Shown here piece after piece: positions 11,376-18,788 of a stretch of DNA of 38,574 nt (position 1 is the stretch's first letter; every line of letters starts with the position of its first letter). The DNA lies in assembly GCA_947259715.1 (NCBI GenBank), contig CAMYNR010000167.1, positions 37,282-75,855 of the forward strand. Direction: 5' to 3'. Source of the stretch: an uncultured Desulfuromonadales bacterium (lineage in GTDB: Bacteria; Desulfobacterota; Desulfuromonadia; Desulfuromonadales; Geopsychrobacteraceae). A program made the translations under genes and the position numbers. Below the pieces are notes generated by a model. It ran no database searches. It had not been told where the DNA came from and worked only from the letters and a program-made list of their open reading frames with translations.

Positions 11376-12461
11376 TTATAGGCTGTTATCGCCATCCTTG
11401 GTGGTGTGACAACGGAAACATCCGGTATTTACAGCAGCACCAGTGGTGCCGGCTTCCATGCCAGCATAATCCCAGCGCAGCAGATCATCGTAAGGTGACC
11501 CGTGAGCGCGGTGGCAGGACACACAGGTGACGATCGCTTCGGCAGAGTAGTCGGCATTGGCAGCTGCGACCGGATTTGACAGGGCTACCGGTGCTTCAAC
11601 CGAGTAGCCACCAATGCCCAGGCCGTACTGCTGATACTCAGAAGAAGCAGGCAGAGCACGCATATCGATATCGGTCGGGTGGCGCAGCCAGGGGTTGCTC
11701 ATGTTGGTCGAAGGCAGCGCGTTGATCCCTTCAGCGGCGTGGAACTTACCGTGACACTCGGCACAAAGGTAGCTGATCGTGTCGGCCGAATCATTGCCCC
11801 CCTCGTTACGGGCAACGCCCTTGTAAACGTTGTGGTCGGTAGCGCTGTTGGTGAACTCCCAGTCTTCGTCCTCAACACCGACGATGCCGGAGAGGAAGCG
11901 GTAGCTCTTACCAACCGTAGAACCATCCAGGCCGTCAGAAGGCTCGTGGTGGGCACCCTGAACCGCGCCAAAAGTATCGAGCTCATCGTGATCCCCGTGG
12001 CAACCATAGGTCCCGGAACAGGACAGCTGCTGTGCCCAGGTGACGTCGTCGTTGACAGCGCCCGGATGGGTTTCGTCCCAACCCGGAGGGGTCTGACCAA
12101 GGGCCGCATCTGCAATGTTCAGCTCGTCAACATTGTGCCCTTTGGCATCATCGCCGTCGATAACCCACTTAAAAGAACCGCCTGCAGTGGTGTCAGTCCC
12201 ATAAACGGCTCCATCAACCTGAGGAATGACATTTGAGCCATTGTTGGTAATTGTAGCGCTGGCATGACAACCGGTGCAGTTGGCAGCGCGCAGCAATGCC
12301 GATGCAGGATCAGCGCTACCGTCCCAGCGCATAGGCTCGCCATTCTGGCTGTTATGCATGGTGTGACACTCAACACAGGGCGCCCCGGAAATGGCCGCCA
12401 GGGCATTGCCTGCGAACATGACCAGAGCCATACTCAGCAAAATAAACAGTCTTTTTTTCAT
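11376..12461 (-). CDS. OmcS-like extracellular multiheme cytochrome (5 CXXCH + 1 CX5CH)
   Basis: Signal peptide ending ALA; CVECHTMHNSQNG, CTGCH, CSGTYGCH (CX5CH), CAECHGKFH, VTCVSCHRAHGSPYDDLLRWDY, CFRCHTTKDG. Confidence 0.9.
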   Translation of the reverse strand: MKKRLFILLSMALVMFAGNALAAISGAPCVECHTMHNSQNGEPMRWDGSADPASALLRAANCTGCHASATITNNGSNVIPQVDGAVYGTDTTAGGSFKWVIDGDDAKGHNVDELNIADAALGQTPPGWDETHPGAVNDDVTWAQQLSCSGTYGCHGDHDELDTFGAVQGAHHEPSDGLDGSTVGKSYRFLSGIVGVEDEDWEFTNSATDHNVYKGVARNEGGNDSADTISYLCAECHGKFHAAEGINALPSTNMSNPWLRHPTDIDMRALPASSEYQQYGLGIGGYSVEAPVALSNPVAAANADYSAEAIVTCVSCHRAHGSPYDDLLRWDYAGMEAGTTGAAVNTGCFRCHTTKDGDNSL

Positions 12462-12616
12462 TTTAGCCTCCTAGCTTATCTCTTGACTGATTTCGTTTTT
12501 TGTCAGTTTAAAGCAATCAGTTGCCAACCAACGTTTTCATGCCCGCTCACCCGGGGAAGGATTTTATCCATCCTGGCATCAAAGGGTTCGCAGACGACCT
12601 TCCAGCAAATTCCAAA

Positions 12617-13750
12617 TCAAATGCCATCCTTGGTGGTATGGCAGGCAAAACAACCACAGGGCTCTGCCCCCGAATCTTCCACCCCGGCATTACAGTCGTT
12701 CTGGTAGTCCCAGCGCAGCATGTCAGGGTATGGCGAACCGTGAGCCCGGTGGCAGGAGATGCAGGTCACCAGATCTTCACCGGGAACCACATCACTGGTA
12801 ACAGTGCCATCAACAGTCTGCTTGGCGACCGGCGCCAATGGATTATAGGTGGTGTAACCGGAGTATTCCCGGTCCGGATCAGAGGGCAGGACCACATCCG
12901 AAGGATGGCGAATCCAGGTTCCGGCGGCCGAACGCATGCCGTCACCGGCGTTGGGACCATGGTGGAAGCGTGCATGACAGCCGGAGCACATCTCGCCGAT
13001 GCTGTTATTGGCCAGGGTGGTTGCCGTCTGATAGTTCTGGGTGGTGCCCTTGTAAACGTTGTGCTGGGTCGGGCTGGGGTCCTGTTCCCATTTGGGGTCC
13101 TCGACCCCGATCACGCCGTCGGCAGCCAGGTCCTGGAACATGGTATTGCCAAGAAAACGGTACCAACCATCACCTTCGCCGGTCACTCCCGCGACGCCAT
13201 CATCGGCGTGATGAGCCTTATTCGCCAAATGACAACCTTCGCAACCACCAGCGGCGGTTGAAAGAGTGAAATGGCAATTGTAGCAAGTGCTGCTGGTCGC
13301 CACAGGCCCTAAACCGCCGGGTGCGCCATCATCGCTGTGAGCAGCATCGATATCAGCGATACCGAAAACATTATGCCCGAAGGCATCGCCCTGAGAAGCG
13401 ACCCAGAAGAAGTTACCACCGGCCAGAACCGAGTTGCCCGACCCGTTGGCCGGGTATTGCAGACCGCCACCCGGGTTGTAAACCGAGGGAACCTGAGAAT
13501 CGCCGAGAGTGTAAATTGTCTCCGAACTGCCCGGGTTGGAATGGCAGCCGACACAGTCGGTTTTCAGCAGAGTCGGCATTGCGCTCTGCAACTCAACGCC
13601 GCGAAATTGCACCGGCTGGCCATTTTGGCTGTTGTGCATGGTGTGACAATTGACACAGTCACCCTTGACCGCCGCCCAGAGCGGATTTGTCAACAGCATG
13701 GCTAAACCGAACCCGGCCAGAGCCATAACTTTTAAACGCACGATATTCAT
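12617..13750 (-). CDS. OmcS-like extracellular multiheme cytochrome (7 CXXCH)
   Basis: Signal peptide, CVNCHTMHNSQNG, CVGCH, CYNCH, CEGCH, CSGCHARFHHG, VTCISCHRAHGSPYPDMLRWDY, CFACHTTKDG. Start set to the internal ATG preceded by GGAGGTAG. Confidence 0.9.
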   Translation of the reverse strand: MNIVRLKVMALAGFGLAMLLTNPLWAAVKGDCVNCHTMHNSQNGQPVQFRGVELQSAMPTLLKTDCVGCHSNPGSSETIYTLGDSQVPSVYNPGGGLQYPANGSGNSVLAGGNFFWVASQGDAFGHNVFGIADIDAAHSDDGAPGGLGPVATSSTCYNCHFTLSTAAGGCEGCHLANKAHHADDGVAGVTGEGDGWYRFLGNTMFQDLAADGVIGVEDPKWEQDPSPTQHNVYKGTTQNYQTATTLANNSIGEMCSGCHARFHHGPNAGDGMRSAAGTWIRHPSDVVLPSDPDREYSGYTTYNPLAPVAKQTVDGTVTSDVVPGEDLVTCISCHRAHGSPYPDMLRWDYQNDCNAGVEDSGAEPCGCFACHTTKDGI

Positions 13751-13764
13751 CCTAACTACCTCCG

Positions 13765-13787
13765 TATTGCCGCAGCCTGCAGCAATA
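13765..13787 (-). promoter_or_regulatory. Leader hairpin next to the Shine-Dalgarno of the 7-heme cytochrome
   Basis: Minus strand TATTGCTGCA-GGC-TGCGGCAATA: 10 bp stem with one G-U and a 3-nt loop, 1 nt from GGAGG. Confidence 0.6.
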
Positions 13788-13846
13788 TAGATAGACGTCA
13801 ACAGAACTCTTAATCAATTAATCTTTCAGGGTTCAGGGGGAAAATT

Positions 13847-13877
13847 GGCAGAATTAATAAATTTAAAAATTTCTGCC
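13847..13877. promoter_or_regulatory. AT-rich inverted repeat in the largest intergenic gap of the cytochrome cluster
   Basis: GGCAGAA-N17-TTCTGCC, 7 bp arms, in an AT-rich ~220-nt gap upstream of the 12617-13750 gene. Confidence 0.35.
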
Positions 13878-13973
13878 TTAACCTAATGAATCGTCAGGCA
13901 ATAATCAACCAAAAATAAATTAATTATTTTCTAATCCTGACTACTCAACTCATTAATTTTGTTATCTTTCCTT

Positions 13974-15371
13974 TCAATCCAGAAGAACAATAGCAGTTCC
14001 TTGACCAGCCAAGGGAACTGTTTTTCGCAAGAACTGCCCCGGCAGGTCGACGACCGACAGTTGCGGCTGACTCGCGCTTAACACATAAATGGCCTGGCGC
14101 AGTTGCGAAACCGCCATCTCGGAAGGCGAATCTCCGGCAGGGATTCTGCGAAATGAAGTCTCTTGCCCCGGCACCAGCACCGAGAGGGTAGCCCCGCGCT
14201 GATTGCTGACATACACTGCTTGCGGGCTGACCGCAAGCAGTTCGCTCGGCTTGAGTCCGACCGCAACCCGGGCCAAGAGCCTGCCGGTCTGATACTCATA
14301 ACTGGCGACAATATTGGCCGCCTGCTCAACCACCAACAATGAGCCTGCGGTGTAGAGCAGATCGCTCACCTGCTGACCGACTGGAAAGGTTTTCTGCACC
14401 GCTAGGGATCCAGCACTCAAGATACTGATCTGATGGGCTTTCGGCGCAACAACCGCCAGACGCTCAGGGACCTCCGGGATAAGGGCAATCTGCTCAGGTC
14501 GATAACCGACCCGCTGCTTGGCGAGGACCGATCCGGTCGCCAGATCGACTTTTAACACCAGACTGCTGACGGCGTCGGTGACATAGGCATTGCTTCGATC
14601 CGCGCTCAACACAAAGTGTTCCGGAGCGACTGTCCCCGGGAGCGCAATCTGCCCAATCAGCCTGGCTTTGATGCAATCATAAACAAAGATTGAGCGGTTG
14701 CCGGGGCTTAACACGTAAAGCTTGCGCAAGCGTGAATCAAGCTGTAAGTCACCGATCGGACCGGGCACAGCAAAGGAGGCGACAACTTTATTATGATCGG
14801 TCCGCAGCAGGTAGACCGTCGCCAGGTTCCGGCAGGCGATATAAGCCAGGCCGGTGCTCAACTGGATCCGCTGCGCCCAGGCAGAAAACCTCGGCCGGGC
14901 AAATGCGCCCTGGCCCCGCTGACTCTCCAGTGACCAGTCAACAAACAGACAGCGGCTCTGTTGGCTTTCCAGCAGCAAAGGCTCAGCCAAGCTCAGTTCA
15001 ACCATCTCGCTTCTGCCCTCGGGGGCCACCGGCAAGCCATCGATCGACAAATCCTTCAGCTGAAAACGTATCCGGCGATGTTCCCCTGTCGGCGCCAGGG
15101 CGACGCCAAGCAGCTGTTGCCCACGGCTTTTCTTTCCATCGACCTGGACCGGCGCAATCCCCAATTCGACCCAGACACCATCCTTTTGGACGGCAAGGTT
15201 TTCAAGTATAAAGCGCCCTCCACCAGAGGCTGTTCCAGAAGAGGAGAGGTAGACCGTCAGCAGGGCTTGCCCTTCGCTTGGGACAGGCTCATGCAGCGGT
15301 TGCAGCTGAGGTACTGAACAGTTGCAGAGCAGCAGAAAGCTCAGCATAAATATAAGTCTGGTCAATATCAT
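13974..15371 (-). CDS. Lipoprotein with DUF4382-like N-terminal region and YVTN-type beta-propeller
   Basis: Signal with candidate lipobox LLLCNC; C-terminal repeats such as 'KLYVLSPGNRSIFVYDCIKARLIGQIALPG', 'NAYVTDAVSSLVLKVDLATGSVLAKQRVGYRPEQIAL' and 'AVYVSNQRGATLSVL'. Confidence 0.78.
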   Translation of the reverse strand: MILTRLIFMLSFLLLCNCSVPQLQPLHEPVPSEGQALLTVYLSSSGTASGGGRFILENLAVQKDGVWVELGIAPVQVDGKKSRGQQLLGVALAPTGEHRRIRFQLKDLSIDGLPVAPEGRSEMVELSLAEPLLLESQQSRCLFVDWSLESQRGQGAFARPRFSAWAQRIQLSTGLAYIACRNLATVYLLRTDHNKVVASFAVPGPIGDLQLDSRLRKLYVLSPGNRSIFVYDCIKARLIGQIALPGTVAPEHFVLSADRSNAYVTDAVSSLVLKVDLATGSVLAKQRVGYRPEQIALIPEVPERLAVVAPKAHQISILSAGSLAVQKTFPVGQQVSDLLYTAGSLLVVEQAANIVASYEYQTGRLLARVAVGLKPSELLAVSPQAVYVSNQRGATLSVLVPGQETSFRRIPAGDSPSEMAVSQLRQAIYVLSASQPQLSVVDLPGQFLRKTVPLAGQGTAIVLLD

Positions 15372-15410
15372 AATTCCCTTTACAGGAGCCTCCACAGTCT
15401 GCACCCGCGG

Positions 15411-16781
15411 CTAGAACGTCCTGCGAACGCCCCCTTCTGGTGCCGGTATCCGTTTGCCGTTCGGCAAGATTCCCGGGTTCTCGGCGTCGACATAGCTGCC
15501 ATGCCCATGGCAATAGCCGCAGCCGATCGCCTGCACCTCGCCAGCTACGTCATGACAGCGAACACATTGCGTGCTGTCGCCCGGCGGATAGGGTCGATCC
15601 GCGGCGCTATGGTGCACGGTCTCCCAGCGATTGATCTGCTGGCTGTTGCCGCTCCCCGCGCTTGCAGCATCATCAGCATGGCACTGTCGACAGAGGTAGC
15701 CCAAGGAGGTCGATCCGCTGCCCGCACTGACCTTGCCCCGCAAAGCCGAACCATTCACGCCGCGGCGAATCAGGCGGGCATTCTGCGACCCATGCGGCTC
15801 GTGACAATCGCTGCAGGCCAACAGATAATCGACAAACTGATGACGCGGATCGTCATATGGGGCGACCGCTTGCAAACTTTGAGTAAAGGCATTCATGCCA
15901 TGCTTATCACCTGAAAAGGGGGAATCGCCCCCCTGGGCCGCCCAATCAACCCGCACCACCGACCTTGCCAGGGTCGTCGAGTAAACCGGCTCTGCGTGGC
16001 AACGCAGACAGAAGCTGTTGTAATCCGGAAGTTGCGAACCATCCGCGAAAGCGACCTGAACGCCACCCGGCTCATAGCCGCCGGATAGACCGGCCGACAG
16101 GGGAGGCTGATAGCGACCAGCATATCTGGCCATGGTTTCCTCGGCCTGGTCACCCCAGAGTTCATCCGGCTCATCCGGTAATGAGATGGCACTGAATTCA
16201 GGGTTTGCCACATGGGCGCGGTTGCGTCTGGCACGATGGGAGTTGTGGCAGGCGCTGCAAGGTGATGAATCCTGGCCAAACCCCGGAAAACGCTGGGCAT
16301 AATTCCAGATGTCATAAAGATTATGGTAGGAACTCTCCAGGCCACCAGCCGGCTGATTGAAGGCATCCAAAATCGACAGCGGTCCACCGGTCGTCAATCC
16401 ACCAAAATTGCGCGAATAGTCAAAATTGCCCATCGCAGCGGCTCCTGCCTGAAGAGAACCGACCGAGGTATGGCAGGAAAAGCAGAACAGGTCATCCTGC
16501 TGATAGGGACCAAGCTGGCGCTGCCGGTTGAAGTTAACCGCATACAGTGAAGTCCCTTCGGCTTGTCCAATAGATCTGGCCAGCGCTTTGTCATGGCAGT
16601 GGCCACAGCTGCCGGTGGCTCGAGGCGCACTGCGCTGCCCGGTCTGATCGAGACGCCTGACCCCGAACTGCGGATCGCCGTGGGCCGAGTCCCGGTAAGA
16701 TCCGGCCTGCAGACTGCTCAGCGGAGCTGTTATGGCAATCAGCAGCAGACTGATGATAAGGCCGTTGATGGATTTCCTCAT
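15411..16781 (-). CDS. Secreted octaheme c-type cytochrome
   Basis: Signal peptide; 8 CXXCH (CGHCH, CFSCH, CSACH, CLRCH, CSDCH, CRQCH, CVRCH, CGYCH). Confidence 0.9.
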   Translation of the reverse strand: MRKSINGLIISLLLIAITAPLSSLQAGSYRDSAHGDPQFGVRRLDQTGQRSAPRATGSCGHCHDKALARSIGQAEGTSLYAVNFNRQRQLGPYQQDDLFCFSCHTSVGSLQAGAAAMGNFDYSRNFGGLTTGGPLSILDAFNQPAGGLESSYHNLYDIWNYAQRFPGFGQDSSPCSACHNSHRARRNRAHVANPEFSAISLPDEPDELWGDQAEETMARYAGRYQPPLSAGLSGGYEPGGVQVAFADGSQLPDYNSFCLRCHAEPVYSTTLARSVVRVDWAAQGGDSPFSGDKHGMNAFTQSLQAVAPYDDPRHQFVDYLLACSDCHEPHGSQNARLIRRGVNGSALRGKVSAGSGSTSLGYLCRQCHADDAASAGSGNSQQINRWETVHHSAADRPYPPGDSTQCVRCHDVAGEVQAIGCGYCHGHGSYVDAENPGILPNGKRIPAPEGGVRRTF

Positions 16782-16784
16782 CGG

Positions 16785-17852
16785 CTAGTCCTTACTGGTA
16801 TGGCAGGCAGTGCAGCCATCGTTGCTGTTGAGATAATCCCAGCGCAGCAGCTTGTCGTAGGGGCTGCCGTGGCTGCGATGGCAGCTGACGCAGGTGACGA
16901 TCGTATCTCCCTGAAAACTGACCTGGACAAGGGGATTACTGACCACCGTGCTGGCGACCGGCACATCGACCCGATAACTCTGATTCGGCCCGCCGTAGCC
17001 ACGGACCTCATCCCCCGGGGCGGCATTGCCCAGATCGTATTCAACCGGGTGGCCGAACCAGTTGCCGGCCCCGCCGCTGTGGAAATCGTTGTGGCAACGC
17101 ATGCAGAGCGAGCTGATGGTCGAATTATCCATGCTTTGATCGACCCCTTTGTACTGGTTGTGAGCGGTCAAAGTCGGCGTTAATTCCCATTCCGGATCTT
17201 CAAACCCGGCAACCCCGATCAGCATGCGAAATCCTTTGGCGGGGACAGTGCCCGGATCGGTCAGGGCGCCATCCAAACCTTTATGATGGCCGCCAAAGAT
17301 CGCCGAAGCGGGGCTTTCTTTGCTGTGGGTACCATGGCAGCCATACACCCCGGCGCAGGTGACCTGCTGATTGACCGGCCAGTTCCCGTTCCCCGGGGTG
17401 CTGCCATCCGCCGCCGACAGGCTGCCGTTAAAACCGGGCGGCAAAGTTAAAAAGGGATCAGTACTGGCCAGGCCAGTGACATTATGCCCCTTGAGTGGGT
17501 CACCACTGGCCACCCAGTAAAAGTTTCCACCGGCCAGGGTATTGGTATTCTCTTCGGTTCCGGTGGCGGCATAGATCGGGGCGGTAGTTGACATGACGAA
17601 GGGGGTTTCCCCGCCCGCGTTGACGCCGGTATGACAACCGATGCAATCGGTATTCAGCAGGGCGTCATAGGGCCCCTGATCGCCCCATTCCTGCATCGCC
17701 TGGCCATCCTGACTGTAATGCATCGTGTGGCAACTGATGCACTTGCCGGTCACCGCCGCTTGCACCTGCGGCACTGCCAACAGCAATCCGACAACGGTAC
17801 AGAGGGACACGATTGCTTGCAGGAGATCTCGGATAGATCGGTATTCAGCCAA
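16785..17852 (-). CDS. OmcS-like extracellular multiheme cytochrome (5 CXXCH + 1 CX5CH)
   Basis: Signal peptide ending VQA; CISCHTMHYSQDG, CIGCH, CAGVYGCH (CX5CH), CMRCHNDFH, VTCVSCHRSHGSPYDKLLRWDY, CTACHTSKD; same layout as the 11376-12461 gene. Confidence 0.9.
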   Translation of the reverse strand: MAEYRSIRDLLQAIVSLCTVVGLLLAVPQVQAAVTGKCISCHTMHYSQDGQAMQEWGDQGPYDALLNTDCIGCHTGVNAGGETPFVMSTTAPIYAATGTEENTNTLAGGNFYWVASGDPLKGHNVTGLASTDPFLTLPPGFNGSLSAADGSTPGNGNWPVNQQVTCAGVYGCHGTHSKESPASAIFGGHHKGLDGALTDPGTVPAKGFRMLIGVAGFEDPEWELTPTLTAHNQYKGVDQSMDNSTISSLCMRCHNDFHSGGAGNWFGHPVEYDLGNAAPGDEVRGYGGPNQSYRVDVPVASTVVSNPLVQVSFQGDTIVTCVSCHRSHGSPYDKLLRWDYLNSNDGCTACHTSKD

Positions 17853-17878
17853 GAGACAGACCTTTGTCCAGAAAGAGG

Positions 17879-18772
17879 TCAGCGGGAGAAAATTTCGACC
17901 CGCCCGCTGCCTTCATCGACCACGCAGAGTCGCTCCTGCCAGTCAAAGAGTAAATCCGCACCATTCCACAGCTGGCCGGGCCGCTTGCCTTTGCCAAGAA
18001 AGGAGAACTTCTTCTCTCCATTGCGAGAAAAAACAACAACTGTCCCGGCATGCCGGTCAAGCAGATAGAATTGGCCGGATCGATCGACTTCCAGTGCAGA
18101 CGGAAACTCCAGGCCGGTAAGCTTGATCCGCTTTTCGACCTTGCCGGACAGGTCCAGCTGGAACACGCTGCTGGTCAAGGTATCCAGGCCCCAGAGTCGG
18201 TCATCACCAAGTTTAAAATCGGTAAAACCCTTGAAACCGGCATCGCCGGAAAAGCTTTGCACAACCTTGAGGTTGTCATCCAGCCGCACCACCTGCCCCT
18301 TCAGCCGGTCAAGGCCATAGAGCCGGTTGCGGCTGTCGACAGCTAACCTGGAGAGGAAAAGTTTACTGCCATCGGCATGCCGGGGGGTAAAGCGGCGGAC
18401 CTCCTTTTCACGTGGATTGATATAAAGCAGCTCATTGCTGGACCGCTCAACCACCCAGAGGCTACCGGTACCGGTGCGCACCATGGCCACCGGTCTCTTC
18501 AGCTGCCCTCCGGCGGTAAAGGCGCTGAGAAACTTACCCTCCTGATCAAAGGACACCAGTTGCCCGGCGGCGGCGTCAACCACGTAGTAGCGTTTGACCT
18601 GAGCATCGACCGCCACTGCCACCGGCTGTTCGAGACGCACGCCGGAGTCTTTCTGCGGCAGCTGGCGTAACGAAGACCAGGATCCCCCGGCCGCCAGAAC
18701 CAGCTCACTCCCGCCGAGCAGGGCGAAAAAAACCCCCAGGCTCAGCGCCATTTTTATCGAGTACATGTTCAT
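17879..18772 (-). CDS. Secreted NHL-repeat beta-propeller protein
   Basis: Signal peptide; repeats 'QPVAVAVDAQVKRYYVVDAAAGQLVSFDQEGKFLSAF', 'FPSALEVDRSGQFYLLDRHAGTVVVFSRNGEKKFSFLGKG'. Start set to the internal ATG after AGGAGA. Confidence 0.82.
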   Translation of the reverse strand: MNMYSIKMALSLGVFFALLGGSELVLAAGGSWSSLRQLPQKDSGVRLEQPVAVAVDAQVKRYYVVDAAAGQLVSFDQEGKFLSAFTAGGQLKRPVAMVRTGTGSLWVVERSSNELLYINPREKEVRRFTPRHADGSKLFLSRLAVDSRNRLYGLDRLKGQVVRLDDNLKVVQSFSGDAGFKGFTDFKLGDDRLWGLDTLTSSVFQLDLSGKVEKRIKLTGLEFPSALEVDRSGQFYLLDRHAGTVVVFSRNGEKKFSFLGKGKRPGQLWNGADLLFDWQERLCVVDEGSGRVEIFSR

Positions 18773-18788
18773 TCTCCTGAACCTTTTC

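Noticed and set aside
12520-12535. Possible sigma-54 promoter (TGGCA...TTGCT) upstream of the 11376-12461 gene
   Set aside because: The GG-to-GC spacing is one base short of the strict -24/-12 requirement.
12521-13261. 246-aa plus-strand ORF opposite the 7-heme cytochrome
   Set aside because: Antisense shadow; the minus-strand frame has signal peptide, RBS and seven CXXCH motifs.
16563-17183. 206-aa plus-strand ORF opposite octaheme and OmcS-like genes
   Set aside because: Spans two convincing minus-strand cytochrome genes and has no domain signature.
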